Notes: generated from the sequence alone by a model not told the origin. Shown: positions 45,601 through 57,850, numbered from the stretch's first letter. The stretch is DNA of 64,000 bases from Microthyrium microscopicum (GCA_010405405.1 MU004230.1:951744-1015743); one strand, 5' to 3'. Numbers and translations are program-made.

Positions 45601-46378
45601 AGCCTTCACCTCGCTGGCTGTCAAAGTTCGGTCAGCAGCCAAGTAGAAAGCTGAGACGGACTACTATTAGATCCGTATGTCGCAAGCTCCCCAAACCAAA
45701 CAGGGTTCAGAAGATTCCCGAACTGCTTCTCCAGTCCTCATCAACGCCTTGCAGCTCGTGTAAATACCCGTGAATCCTATCCACTTAGAGTTGAAGCGCT
45801 TATTCTTGGGCACGTTTACGGCTTCGGCCCGTTGATGAGCCCACCAGTCTGGTTATCGCCGATAATCCCAGTTCGGCATTTCGGACTTTCGGAGGCTGGG
45901 AGGTCGGCCACAAATAACCAAAGTCGATATTGAAGCAGAAAAAGCAAAGAGTTGTCTAGTAAATGTGGTCTCAACAAGTCAGAGACTGACGGGTCAAACC
46001 AAGCCAACTCATCTCTCAATACGGAGTAAAACGCTGAGCTTCTCCGCATATCAAATTGATAACCATCAGTCTCGATATCATTACGGTTGGCAGAATATGA
46101 TTTGCCGCACTTCTTGCTGAACCACGAGAATCACAATCGTGTAATGATATTCAACCAATAATTTCGTCTGCCACTACTCGGTTGTACGGATTGCGGAATG
46201 TTGTGGAATCATGATAGATTATTTAGCATCGATGCTCGCGTTTCGCTTTGGTGGAGCAGTCTCAAATGAAGTAAGCAAGCTCAACACCGACACCGCAAGC
46301 CCCCTCCAACAGCATAATATCATCTAGCACATCAGGATCACCACACTAGATACCTAATTTACTACAAAAAGGTGACAC
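42625..46378. other. Largest gene-poor region, 3.75 kb
   Basis: Upstream of both the dsRBD gene (minus) and the Dabb gene (plus). Between about 43540 and 44950 the sequence is visibly richer in G/C and many frames are open on both strands (for example 43990-44649 minus, 44641-44952 plus), but none has a domain, signal peptide or plausible splicing. It may be a long 5' leader or non-coding transcript of the dsRBD gene. No tRNA or repeat found. Confidence 0.4.
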
Positions 46379-46834
46379 ATGTCACTTACTTCGAAAGTAC
46401 TGAGCTCCAAATTCTCTACCATTTTACCTAGCACCACGCCTTCAAACATGGTTCAAATCGTCCGACAAACCTTTTTCCGCCTGCCAGCAGAGCACCATAA
46501 GGCGGCTGAAGCTGCGTACGAAAAAATGAGAGGCGCCAACAAGAAGGTAGGCACTAGTTGTTGGCTATTGACTACTGCATCGGAACTGGTTTTATGATCT
46601 AACCAAGCATAATAGGATGGACGAGACTACATTGTAGACCTGCAAGTTTACAAACTACACAACGACCCCCGATCTGGAGGATTCACTTTCATGGCCAGAA
46701 GTGTGTTCTCCAGTCTAGATGATATGAGATATTACGACGACCAAGACGAGGCTCATACAGAACTCAAGAAGACTCTTAAGCCCAATGTTCTTGGTGGGCA
46801 GGATGGTGTTATGACCGTGTACATGGATGCGTAG
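46379..46834 (+). CDS. Dabb (stress-responsive A/B barrel) domain protein
   Basis: Two exons (46379-46546 and 46616-46834) encode 128 aa. The ferredoxin-like Dabb fold begins MVQIVRQTFFRLPAEHHKAA, continues through DGRDYIVDLQVYKLHNDPRS and FTFMARSVFSSLDDMRYYDD, and ends with HTELKKTLKPNVLGGQDGVM. Dabb proteins dimerise into a barrel; some are cyclases or stress-induced proteins, most are uncharacterised. The first 23 residues (MSLTSKVLSSKFSTILPSTT) are basic and Ser/Thr-rich and could be a mitochondrial targeting leader; otherwise translation would start at the Met at 46448, directly at the domain. Confidence 0.87.
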
Positions 46835-47897
46835 ATGTCATGATTTATGTATCTATGCTCTGCAAAGGAGGATAAATCAATATATTTGCGGTGGTCATAT
46901 CTTCCTTAGCAAGCTTCTATGGAATTGGACACAAGGTTCCTCGAGTTGTAACGGCTTCTCTCTTTTAAACACATGCCATCAACGTCTTAAGAAGACCAGG
47001 ATATACTATTGGATGGTTTGTATAAGCATCCTTGTTGCAATCCATAGCTATGCTACAGGAACATAAAGTTTGTTCCAAACATGATGCAGTTTCACAGACC
47101 TAAAGCTGAGGTCTCTCAACGACAAGCCCTCACACTTCATATATCTGCGACCTCTACCACGCTTCAACCCAGGAGATATTCACTTGTTCGCTCGCATCTG
47201 TTCGCAGGTCTTCAGTGAACAGTTGCGATATCAAAAAGGTTGACAACACACTTCTATAAGCACCAAAGCTGACGTTTGCTAGTAGCTTGTTTCAACCTGT
47301 AGCCCGGAGTAAGACACTGGATAATCTGGGATCTGTAGTTCAATTAATATGCCCCAACTGGACTTTATAGCCCTCAAAAGACCCAATAACTCTGCAGGGC
47401 GAGATTAGGGGCAGAGTACTCGTCAGTTGCAATCTATTCTTTGCCACTCATTATCCAGTAAAGCACTGGTATTCTCCCCATGGTAGTTCAGGGCGGTGGA
47501 TGTAAACCTGGCTCATTTTTAACTTCACTGTTACATTCCACAAACCATCTACGCACAACACCCTTTGGCTTCTCTTCTGGCTCCCAATGCTCAATGCCAT
47601 GCTCTGTCGAAGCAAGATAGGAGAAGGTTGATAACATCAATCTTTCTGTCCGCCTTCGACAACAACACAAATCTCCCGGTGCCTATATCATCCGGGGACA
47701 TCCTTCGGCCTGAATATCTTCACAGAAGAACGAACCGTTATACGTAGATACCTGTCCAACTCTGCTTCAACCGCTCACGGTGTAACTCGGCAGTCGCTAT
47801 ACTCAAGGGAAGCGACCCTCCCACTGACGAAAAGACGTACACCCTCCCATTCGCTTCGAAAAACACAGCCTAGGCCTCCTCCGCATATCCTCCCAAT
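46835..47897. other. Intergenic, 1.06 kb
   Basis: Between two plus-strand genes. Short frames only; no element recognised. Confidence 0.45.
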
Positions 47898-48221
47898 ATG
47901 TCCGAGCAGGGCGATTTCCTAGCTCCAAACTCCCCCTTCGACGGGTCACAACCATTCGCTCCAACACAGGCCAATAGTCCGCCAGTCCAACCAACCGCCC
48001 TGCAACTTCCCAAAGGCCACCATTACCCAATCGTAAACATCACTACACCGCCACCGCCCATAAGTAACGCGGAAAAATGGAGAGTGCCCACTATTCTGGT
48101 GTTGACAATCAGTGTGGTGCTAGGAATAGGTATGGTTATGTTCCTCATGTGGGTGGCATATCGAAAAGTCAAACAATTACGACAATTACGAAGGCAGGAA
48201 GAGATGTCCCAGCGAGCATAG
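47898..48221 (+). CDS. Short single-pass membrane protein
   Basis: A single-exon frame of 107 aa starting MSEQGDFLAPNSPFDGSQPF. The first ~60 residues are Pro-rich and polar; one hydrophobic helix follows (VPTILVLTISVVLGIGMVMF, about residues 63-87 with its continuation), then a strongly basic tail (YRKVKQLRQLRRQEEMSQRA). Topology is probably N-out, C-in. I recognise no family. A clear TM helix followed by a positive-inside tail, and an ATG at the start, favour a genuine gene over a chance frame; an overlapping antisense frame has no such logic. Confidence 0.6.
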   Translation: MSEQGDFLAPNSPFDGSQPFAPTQANSPPVQPTALQLPKGHHYPIVNITTPPPPISNAEKWRVPTILVLTISVVLGIGMVMFLMWVAYRKVKQLRQLRRQEEMSQRA

Positions 48222-48786
48222 CGATGATTTAATGATTTGGGAAAGGGTTTATTCAACGAGGCGTCAGATTTGCATACGTGCATTGGTTTGGCAGCATAAG
48301 GAGTTGGGGATGGATTCGGATTTTGGAGCATATGAATATCATAACATCTGTTCAACATTCAAAAGCAGATGAGATGATATTTAGGGCGATAAGAGAGAAG
48401 CAATGCATTTATTTCCAGTCTCCTAATGCCCCCGTCAAGTCTTAGTGACGGTCCGAAATTAAGGTTTTAAGCAGAATGCTCAGCCTACGAAAGTGAAATT
48501 GTTAGAACCAGGTCAAATTTTATGAACAAAGACGACTCCGTTGAGTTACGAGTTTCGCATATGCTATTGTCGAGGTAAGTTCGAACTAATGCCAGCGAAA
48601 ACAGCGAAATCATCCCATGTTGGTCATTTGGTAAACGCATCAACCCAGCAGTAAAAGGAGACAGAAGAACAAGCGAATGAGGATTGAACTATCAGGCCAA
48701 AACCGGCTAAACAACCAGATCTTGTCAGACCCCAGAACTAAACGACAGCAACAGCACATCTCCAGCTTATCAGCGCGCCTGAACTT
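48222..48786. other. Intergenic, convergent 3' regions
   Basis: Stretch between the short membrane protein gene and the large coiled-coil protein gene. Nothing recognised. Confidence 0.5.
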
Positions 48787-51700
48787 TTATGTTTTAACGC
48801 GATCCAAAAGATGTCCCCCAACCGGTTCCTTACTCGCTTTAGGAGGGTGTTCCCGATTACTTTCTTTTACATGGGCAAAGTTTTCTGGGGAATACAGCCC
48901 ACACATGCTATTGTCCCAGTTACATTTTGGATAGTCTGGATGTTGCTGCATGACTTTCTGTTTCACGTCTTGAGGCCAGTCGTATGGATGCTGCATCTTC
49001 TTTGGCAGCGGCGTTTGGCGAATCTTGGGCGGTGTATCTGCGTTACCTGTGGGGGGTTTGGGCGGTATAGGTTGCTCTGGTAGGGCAGCTATAGGTTTCG
49101 GTGGTGGTGTTTGGCGAATGATGAGTGGATTTTCTGCTGAACTCTTCGGTGGATCAGGTTGGGCTTGTATGGTAGCTATTGGTATGGGAACATTTACTTT
49201 CTCTGGAATACCCGCTTCTTGTGGTATAAAGGCTCCTAGCTTGGTTGAATATACCTTCACAGGCTGCGTCCAAGCGATATCCGGCGTGGTTCCTGCCAAA
49301 GATGAAGGGTTCGGAATAGTTGCAGTAGTAGGGGACCCTGGAGGCGCCTCAACATGGCTCGGACGAGGAGATGTAGTAGCGCTTGTAGCAGCATCCACAG
49401 GTTGGCTCTCGACAATACTGGTAGGACGTGACATCTGTAAAGCCCCCGTTGTGGTCACGGTTGTGGAGGGTCGTGTTATCGGTGAAGCGTCTGTAGTGTT
49501 TACACCTGGAGTGGTCACAATTGAGGAGGGACGTGTCATCGGTGAAGCCTCTGTAGTGTTTACACTTGGAGTGGTCTTTGAAGGCACTAGGGGTTTACCC
49601 CAGGCATCGATAGGAACTTTAGCGATTGGACGACCATCCAATGTAATTATCAGCCAGGCTGCTTGTGTGCCCGGAGGAGGTAGTTTTGTGCCATTGGCAA
49701 GAGGGTAGACTTCCGTCACCTTACCCCAAGGAAATTTGGGAAGTGCCTTGGGAGGTACTACAGTGTCATTTGCGATCAGAGGGGTTTCCGTAAGATTCCC
49801 GGTAGTCGGTGCTGGTACTGGGTTGCTGTCTGAGTTTTCTGGTTTTTGAGAGGTAGGAAGGTCGCGCTTTGAATACCGAAATGTTGTTTCTACTTCAGGA
49901 TACTGACATGGCTGTTCACAGCCTGGACGGGGGCGCTCATTATATGCGTACCGGGATGTATCGAAGCAGCATGGTTCCTCAGGGTTCTGGACATATGGAA
50001 CGATGTATTCATTGCGATCATCGGGCTGGTAGTTATTCTCCGCCTGGTAAGGTTGCCATTCGTCCTTGACCTCATACCTGGTGCGTTCATGACCATCTTC
50101 AGTCACATACCCTGCGTAGTGTTCACGTTCATTTTTTTCGACATCCCAGTATCCTCGCCATGAGGGATCAGGATACCAGTGCCACTCGTCATCAGTTGGA
50201 TAACCGTTTGGACCAACGTTCTCAAACTCTGGGTTCTGGGCATTAATGTTAGCGTCCTGAACAGCATCGGTATTGTAGTACTGTTTCCCAAGTAGGGAAT
50301 TGTCGATCTCCACCACGGGATGAGTTTTTTGTCGTTCATCATCCCACCATGACTCGTCGTCAGACCATTGTTGTTGTCGAGACTTGTCTTTTTCGCGATT
50401 GAGGGCTTCACGCTCGGCCTCGACTTGATGGCGTAAACGTTCACGTTCACGCTCCTCTACCGCCAACTTCCACTGAAGGCGACGTTGTTCTCGGACGCGG
50501 TCTCGTTCATGCTCAAGGTTTTCGTGGTCCTTTTTGCGGCGATAGTCCTCTTCTGCTCGCTGGAATTCCTCGAGGCGGGCCCGGTCTTGATTATCAGCTG
50601 CCTCTTGGCTTTGGCGCATAAGCTGTTCGCGGATGCGTTGGCGTCGTGCTTCTTGTCGGCTCTTCTCTAGTTCTGTACGCTCTTTGCGTAGAGTCTCAAT
50701 TCGCTCACGGGTCTCCTCGATATGTGCAAGATGTCTGTCGCGGCGAGCCTCTTCTTGCTCCATTTCCCAGACCTTGTTGTGGCGATCACAGCTGACACCG
50801 GCGGCACAGTTGGAACCAACAACTCGGGCACTCATGACAAAAGGGTTTACATGAGACTTGCCTTCGTTGAACTTTAAGTAACAAGATCCATCCAGCTCGT
50901 TGGGAACAAACACTATGGCCTTGCACTGTCGAACTGAAGTACAAGTATTGATGCAGGCATCAAGCGAAGTCTCCGTCTCCATCTTCATATCTCGGCCACC
51001 AAAGTCAGCGTAGCATGCGATTTCGAAACGGGCACCTTGTTTGGACTCGAAAATGCGGCCATTGTGCTCTGGGCACTTGAGCTTGCCGCCATCATCGGGT
51101 TCATACTTGGGCAATAGATTGTGTTTGAGTGGGCAGTTTCCTTTGCATGGTACTGGGTAGGGTGCTTGAAGGGGCGCAGGAACCCATGGCTCGCGAGGGT
51201 GCTTTCCCTTGCCCTCTTCAGGCCCACCCTCAGTCTCGATGTAGTCTTCTTCCTCTTCGTTGCCGCAGTCATCACCCTCGCAGAGGAGCATGGGTTGGTT
51301 GCGGTCGAGATCGATCTCATCGGGTAGGTCATTCGTGTACTCAAAGTCCATGTCCTCTGGGATGATGTAGCCATCGACAATAGTGGCGTCATATTCTTCT
51401 GCGTCCACTCCCGCGTCGTCGTAATCGAATTGATCATCATGATCGTAATAGTCGGCGTCCATTGTATCGCGAGCCGCATAGTTGATCCATTGAGACTCGG
51501 CATCGACCTCATGGTCGGATTCATCAATCAGAGCGCCGGTAAAGTCATGATCGTGGGACAGAGGAGGAACAAAGTCTCGGTCCAGCAACGATCCATGATG
51601 TTCACCACCTTCCAAGTCAGATCCAGAAGCCTGCAACACAAAATCGGTTAGTTTCGCTCATACACCAATCAGGCCACAATGCACCCAAATCACTTACTTC

Positions 51701-51820
51701 ATTCTCAACGCTTAGTAGGTTTCCATATTCATTGGAGTTTTGACTGATTATAGGAACTGCAAATACGGAGGACAGCGTACTGAGCGCCAAAAGCGCCCTG
51801 AGAGCCATCAAACTCCTCAT
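48787..51820 (-). CDS. Large secreted protein with PAN/apple-like module, coiled coil and Pro/Thr-rich tail
   Basis: Two exons (51820-51698, 51630-48787) encode 988 aa. The first exon gives a signal peptide (to about residue 21, SSVFAVP). Residues ~60-180 are very acidic with DYYDHDDQFDYDD-type runs. A Cys-rich segment at ~220-296 reads FEIACYADFGGRDMKM, SLDACINTCTSVRQCKAIVF and GSCYLKF, the pattern of a PAN/apple domain. Residues ~328-458 are a charged Arg/Glu coiled coil. A Trp/Tyr-rich region (DDEWHWYPDPSWRGYWDVE) follows, then a ~300-residue Pro/Thr/Ser-rich tail with near-repeats such as VNTTEASPMTRPSS. Secreted coiled coils of this kind are unusual; PAN modules bind protein or carbohydrate. 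No enzyme domain. Probably a wall- or surface-associated protein (inference). Confidence 0.85.
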
Positions 51821-53730
51821 CGCAGAAAGTTAAAATGGCCAAATAGCGGGCACCTCAAAAGATTCAAAGAAGGGTCACACACTCAGTGTGCGGACAGGCC
51901 ACCACTGGTGATATCCAGCTAGTAGCGCTGCTTGACCTGGCAGGCAAAAACTTCCATTAGTCTAGCACCCAGGCAGTGGCCTTGGCCGGAAGGTTCGTCC
52001 TCCTGCTAACCAGACAATAGACACCGGAGGAATAATTGTGCCCCACTCGACGAAGCCTTCACCAATGGAGAGGCTTACGGAAGAGGAGACTTGGAAGGAA
52101 GAATGGATTATGGAGCCTTTGCGGGGACTGTATGAGGCTTATTGACAGCCTCAAGCTGAGCGATTGACCTAGTGTGCCTTGTAAGACCAGAATGGCAGTG
52201 AAATTGAAGAGCTTTGCTGGAATTCTGTGGCCGTTCGGCAGCTGATTATGGTATTCCCCTCAGCTGTTCAATAGTATGCTACATAAACACGAGCGGCGCA
52301 AGGAAACATGAAAGTAGTCATGTCAAGCTGTAGCAAGCGAAGCAAGATTGCTGTCTAAATGAGTCTTTACTTGTTTGTTGCTTCAGACCACGGTTGGCTG
52401 AAATGATAGGAGTAGACTCCTTGCAGAAATGATACATCGGTAGGTGTCATGATCAACACGAAGCACGATGACCAAGTATCAAATCTTCATGTATGAAGGG
52501 AGCTTTATTGGGATCCTTTCTGGCTTTTGATGGTGCAATATCATATGCAGCTGCAGCAAGTCGCCACAACGGCAGTAACGTGGGTGGTACGACACAGACA
52601 CCCAGCGACACTTGGGTCTGGGGCCACCCGCTTGTGCAATATTATGACCTTTCTTAGCTCCCAGTACAGTCATAGCATGAGCATCAAGCTTCAATTTTCC
52701 AATTGACATCCATTCCATTAAGCACATGCAATGAAAGTGCCCAGTGACTGTGGTGATGTTGATGAGAGCAAAATGCATATATATCCACTCAAACATAAGG
52801 ACAACAATTCTCCGCCGTACAAAGGAACACATATGATTCCTTAGATTGGAATAAATCCTGGTAAGCATTTGTATTGTTGGTTCAGGCAGTAATGTGGCAA
52901 TTTATTCGTCCCGAGCTGTTGGAGTCGTAACTAGCTGGAAACACTGCGTATTATTCGCCCACTTTTCTATGGATACTTACGGGAAGCATATTTGGAAGAC
53001 GGCAAAAACCTCCAAGCAGCCTGTGAAAGTATTGGAACGGCTGGAGGAGCAACGCAAATGAATATATTGAGAACACTTTCTGTGATGAGGCCAGGAAGTC
53101 AGGCACCAAGTCATGCAACCAATAGTTGAGGGCTAGAATATGCAGTTTTTGGTAGCTTAATATATTTTGAGACTGGCTCTGGAATAATACTGAGTTAACG
53201 AACCACAGTTTGTACAATAGGTTGTGTTCTGAGAACTTTCAATACTGTATACTGTTTGCAATCAAGGAGCAGTTTTCAATCAAGTTCTCATACTGATCGC
53301 TCATTCGCTGATCTCCAATCCTTTTTTAGTTCTGCGAATCTTTGAAATGCCAATATAATGGTTTACTTTACATTTCACCATACTTTGACTTCTGGACCTG
53401 GAAAGCTGTTCCAGCTTCAACTGTGGTAGCGCACGTTTCCCAAAACCATAGACAGCCTTGTCAAGACCATAGACAAGGCTGTCCATTCTATTTTTAGAAC
53501 ACACTCCCAACGACAATCCAGACCTGACTGTCCACCGCCTTCCATCAAGACCAATCTAATGCACAGCTCGACCAGTTATGGAGATGAATACGAGTAAAAT
53601 TTATCGTAGCGAGCCAGAATAATTATCCAAGAACAAATACGCTGCTCGTCCACCAGTTTACTCACCCGCCATTCATATCACCGTTGCCGTCTTCGTTAAA
53701 TGCCAAAACCACCAACTGTATACCGCTCAT
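51821..53730. other. Intergenic, 1.9 kb
   Basis: Promoter side of the large secreted protein and 3' side of the LAM-family gene, both minus strand. No supported gene. A perfect 12-bp inverted repeat sits at 53451-53483 (listed separately). Confidence 0.45.
53451..53483. repeat. Perfect 12-bp inverted repeat, hairpin-forming
   Basis: GACAGCCTTGTC (53451-53462) and GACAAGGCTGTC (53472-53483) are exact reverse complements separated by 9 bp. CCATAGACA occurs at the left edge of each arm as a direct repeat. It lies ~250 bp beyond the stop of the LAM-family gene and could mark its transcript end or be an old insertion scar. Confidence 0.7.
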
Positions 53731-56700
53731 TCAAAGTTCCGCTTTCCCTTCCGCGAGACTACTTGACTCTCTGCCCTTTTTCTCTCGTAGCGCGTCTTCC
53801 AAGACACCCAACTTCTCTTTTGTGATCCGTATTGCTTCGCCTACTTGCTGCTCGCCCATCTTGTCTAGCTGGTCAAACATCCTTAACGGCTCGACTTTCT
53901 TGACACTTCCACTGCTTGGCGCGTGGCCCATCCAGGCACGCTCGCCGACGCGCTCTTCTAGCCATTGCCAGAGTTCAGCTTCTTCTGCGCGCCACATTTC
54001 TTCGTAGGCGGCGATGCGGTGGGCGGGTAGGACACCGTAGTCACCACGAGGAGTGCGGCCGCGCCAGAGTACGATTAGGAGCAGGATGCCAAGGAGACCA
54101 GCGAGTAGACCTTGTGGAAGCGATGTAAGGATTTCGAAGGCACCCCCGGAGCTGCTAGAGGTGGCGGCGGAAGCTGGGGTGGGGCTGCTGGACGAGTCGA
54201 GAGCGCCATCTGCGGTGCCCTTGCGGCGACGGACACCACCCTTGGCTCGACTTTTGCCTGATCTGTTGGTGGCGGATTTGGTAACAGCGGCACGGAGGGC
54301 GGCGGCCAGATCTTTGGCGTATTGGGTTTGGCCATCGCGAGCACCGTTCTCGATGGGTCCTGTGGAGAATTAGCATCGAGTGGCGAGAGGAGACATCCCA
54401 ATAGTACGAACCTTTGATCCAGCTCTTGCCAGACCATTCGATAACATAAGTCATGACAAGTCTGGTTGAGTTGCTTGGTCCCCACATCAGGCAGTAGCGA
54501 GTCTTGACTACAAATACGTTACCACTCGGAACGTCGGGATTTTGCGTGGAACACATGACAGTGACGGCCTTTTCCAGGTCGAACTGTTCCATGGTGGCAT
54601 TAATTATGCACCGTGTCTGCTTGGGGCCAATAGAACCACCAAGTGGTTTTACATATTGGTAGGCCAGTTCCTTGTGCGCCCCATCCATTCCTCGCCGGTC
54701 GTCTTCCAGCTGCAGATCATAGCATTTTTGTTCTTCAGTAAGCCATTTGCGCATGAAATTCCCGCTCATAGGACCAAACATCAAGCTGTATACTTTGCCG
54801 AGGGGCGCAGGGATGGTTGCGTCCAAAAGTGGTTTCTCGCAATGGCTAGCCTGGTCGCCACAATCTGTGGGATCGTGGGCGGCCGGTCCGGGATAATCTG
54901 CAAGTGTTGATCCACCTGAGACGGCCGCCTCTGCTGCTTCGCTTTGTTTACTGCTACTTGCAGCAAGTGCAGACCCAACTTGTGCAGAAACCTTGCGACC
55001 CAGCACAGCTCTACTGGTTGCATCGGCAGGTTCCACTGGCACAGCACCAGACTGTGCGTAACCATCATCATGAGCTTCAACAAAAGAATCGCTTCGGTCA
55101 TCATCGTCGTCGTGATCATCATCATCGTCATCTTCCAAGTCTTCATCATAAATTTCTTCTGACGCACTTTCGTCATCAGCTACAGAGCCAGCTTTCTCTG
55201 TTTTATCTCCCGTGCCTGGCCCATCGATAAGATTCCCATTTATTGATGAGCGGAGATTTGGCTGAGATGTCCGCCAGATAGAGACGATTAGTTCGTAAGT
55301 CGAGTCGCGATTTAATAGAGATGCAAAGGAGTTTCGGGCGTGCAGGGTTTGAACGACAATACCATTCTGGAAAATCATGGCGGTACTTTTCTTTTCGACT
55401 GATATAACTTCATCAAAGCTCATGACAAGTGTGTTGACAAATCCAATAATGTTACTGTAGAAACAAATATGTCCTTCAGAAACATAGATACGGCCTTGAA
55501 GCAAAATGTCTTTTTGCAGCGCTGCTGAATAATCTTCAATAAGAAGATCATCTTCTGGGACACTCTTGAAAAGATTGTGAAAGTCCTTGTTCCGTTTGAT
55601 TGGAGCAGGTGCCCAGTTTGTAGGTCGCGCAACGAGGCCAGGCGGAGCGAGGCCAGATTGTGTATTTGCGGAGCTTCCACGCGTTCGACGCCTTCGGCCA
55701 GCGCTGATCTTGCTTCTAACACTTCCAGCTCGTTTTATACTCGCGCTTTCCGGCTCTATTGACTGACGTATAGGACTATTTTCATCGCCAGCACCATTTC
55801 GGATCAGCTCGGGGCTGGGCTGCTTTTCACCGTTGGTCTTATCAACAGTGTATGCTTTCGACACTGCTCGTGACGCAGCGGTATCGTCTCGTTTTGCAGA
55901 TGCCTCATCCGCCTCGGCATTGGCACCATTGGGAGTGACCTCGACTAGATTGACTCTTGAAGACATTGGGCTGATGTTGTCTTTATCCAATATTCCTAAA
56001 TGGCTCAGGCTGAGATTACCAGATCCAAGAGTATCAACAGCAGGTTTGCGCTCTGGGGCAGTTTCAAAGTTGACGTCTTTTGAGAATGGGGTTATAACCT
56101 CCTCTCCACCAGCGCCTGAAGCGTCGAGGTGCTCAGAAGAATCAGCGATAGACTTGGACTTTTGCGAGGGCCCAACAGAGATTGAGTTAGAAAGTGAGTT
56201 TGCGGCGTTTTGGGCTGCAGAAAGAACGCTCGAGAAGAATCCCTGGCCAGGTACGTTATCAGAAGCCGGAAATTCTTCAGCTGGCGTAATAGGCCGACTT
56301 ATCGATTGTGAAAGCTTGCTGGGCGCAAGTGCCGATCTTGTTCGTCGATGTCCGGCTGCTTCGACTATAGAGACCGCGGGTTGACTTTTGGGGGGCGCAG
56401 GTGATTGTGCACGCTTTGCTTGAGCTATTTCCGATCCCGACTCTGCGTCAGACTCGACGGGTGTAGGGGGAGTTACAAAAGTCGTCGGACCATTAGCTGT
56501 GCGTGGAGGTGTTGCAGGCGTTGTCAGAATAGGTTTGGGCGCGAATTTCTTTGGTGAGGGTGTTTTCTCTCCTGGTTCTTGTACAAGCGGCAAATCGTCT
56601 AGTAGGCGAACCGGGGTATCAAATGTTGTAGGTCCTTTCGAATCACTTTCTTTCCGAGATCTACCAGCAAATATTTTCCCAATGCCGCGCTGCTCCGCGC

Positions 56701-56993
56701 CTACTCCACCAGGCTTCGTCCCCTCGGCGTCACCGCCAATCGCTGAAGTATTTGTGCCACGCTTAGAAGGAACAAATGCTTCTCTGAGTCTACCAACCGG
56801 CGAAGGACTTCGTCGGGCGGAAGGGGGAGGAGTACTGAGGGTATCGGCTTTGGTCGGTATGTTTGCGGCTTTTATGGAAGATGGCTCAACCAAGGATGGC
56901 GAGGTGTCAATTGTGGCAGCACGTATTCTCGGGGAAGAAAGAGTCAAGAAACCGGTGTGAGATTGATGGGGAGAAAGTGAAGGTCTTGTGAGG
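53731..56993 (-). CDS. LAM/GRAMD1-family sterol transfer protein (GRAM + VASt + TM; 5' exon unresolved)
   Basis: Two exons are clear: 56993-54412 and 54359-53731, about 1,070 aa. The first ~460 residues are Ser/Pro-rich and disordered. A GRAM domain lies at ~470-560 (FHNLFKSVPEDDLLIEDYSA, GHICFYSNIIGFVNTLVMSF), an acidic linker with an Asp run follows, then one VASt/StART-like domain at ~725-865 (PLGKVYSLMFGPMSGNFMRK, GGSIGPKQTRCIINAT). A C-terminal TM helix (GLLAGLLGILLLIVLW, ~945-965) anchors it in the ER. This matches yeast Lam5/Lam6 with a single VASt, which move ergosterol at membrane contact sites. No ATG occurs in frame before the N-terminal region; the acceptor TTTCAG just before 56993 implies an upstream exon within ~57.0-57.6 kb that I could not fix. 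Confidence 0.92.
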
Positions 56994-57850
56994 CTGAAAT
57001 TCACCAATTAGAAAAAGCAGCAAGGGAGATTGAGCTGACGAAACAGGGAGTATGGGGAATGAATGGAGAATTGAAAGGGTAAGATTGTCAAAAAAAGCAG
57101 CTGAAAATAGCAATTGAAGTATGTGAAAAGACGAGAGGCTTTGGGGAGAAGTAGAGAAGGATTTTGGGATGAGTTGAATGTTGCAGGTGGGAGAGCGAAT
57201 CCGTCTCTTTGTTTCCCTGGAGGTTTGGAGGTCTGGAGTTGAGAGATGGTGATCTTCGGCAAGGACCTGCTTACAGGGAGCTGAGCACGCTGGGCTCACA
57301 GGCTTGTGGGCCCACACGCCGGTCAACTTCGTGTGTGGTCCATGGAATCTGGGGGCTGGGGCTATACAGTGGACCATGTGGCTAGCCGACGTATCTTCGG
57401 ATGCTTGATTGGATGAAAAGCCAAGACTAAACTGTCTGGCCCCTTTTCTTTTGCTTGGCTCGCGCCCTGGTGAGCACTGAGCATGCATCAAGACTCAAGC
57501 AGAGAGCTCAGAGCGGTTCCTTCAGCTGTGAATTGCCCTGCCTACTGCCCACTGCCCACTGCCCAGAGGTTGGAAACACCAACAACAATAACAACAAAGA
57601 GCTGAAAGCCAGAGACATAATCATTGCTGAATGATCATATCCAAGCTCATCTCTTGCTATCATCAATCATAGCGGGGTTATGCCATCTGATGTCTTGTGC
57701 CCAGAATAAAAGTCAAATTGTTGTTTGCAACTTTTAAAAAGTTTCAACAGCATCAAAATCTCGGTCCGACATGCGCTGTGGTCCATGTGTTGTTCGTACG
57801 TGCAGGGCAATCCTCGTTGGTTTCTTGCGACCGACTTTGGGGGAAACAGT
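56994..57850. other. 5' region of the LAM gene and 3' region of the small acidic protein gene
   Basis: Should contain the missing first exon and leader of the LAM-family gene. Open frames on the minus strand (57008-57262 and 56907-57491) include candidate starts, but none joins to the acceptor at 56993 in the correct phase with a good donor. A 7-bp tandem triplet lies at 57544-57564. Confidence 0.4.
57544..57564. repeat. 7-bp tandem repeat, three copies
   Basis: ACTGCCC is repeated three times exactly, in a non-coding stretch that also has AAC-rich sequence just downstream. A minor microsatellite-like feature. Confidence 0.85.

Noticed and set aside
48811-49708. 227-codon Gly/Val-rich plus-strand frame opposite the large secreted protein
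   Set aside because: Antisense shadow of the Pro/Thr-rich tail; Pro and Thr codons read in reverse give Gly and Val.
54504-55230. Long plus-strand frames opposite the LAM-family gene
   Set aside because: Antisense shadows of the VASt domain and its Asp-rich linker (His/Leu repeats arise from Asp codons read backwards).
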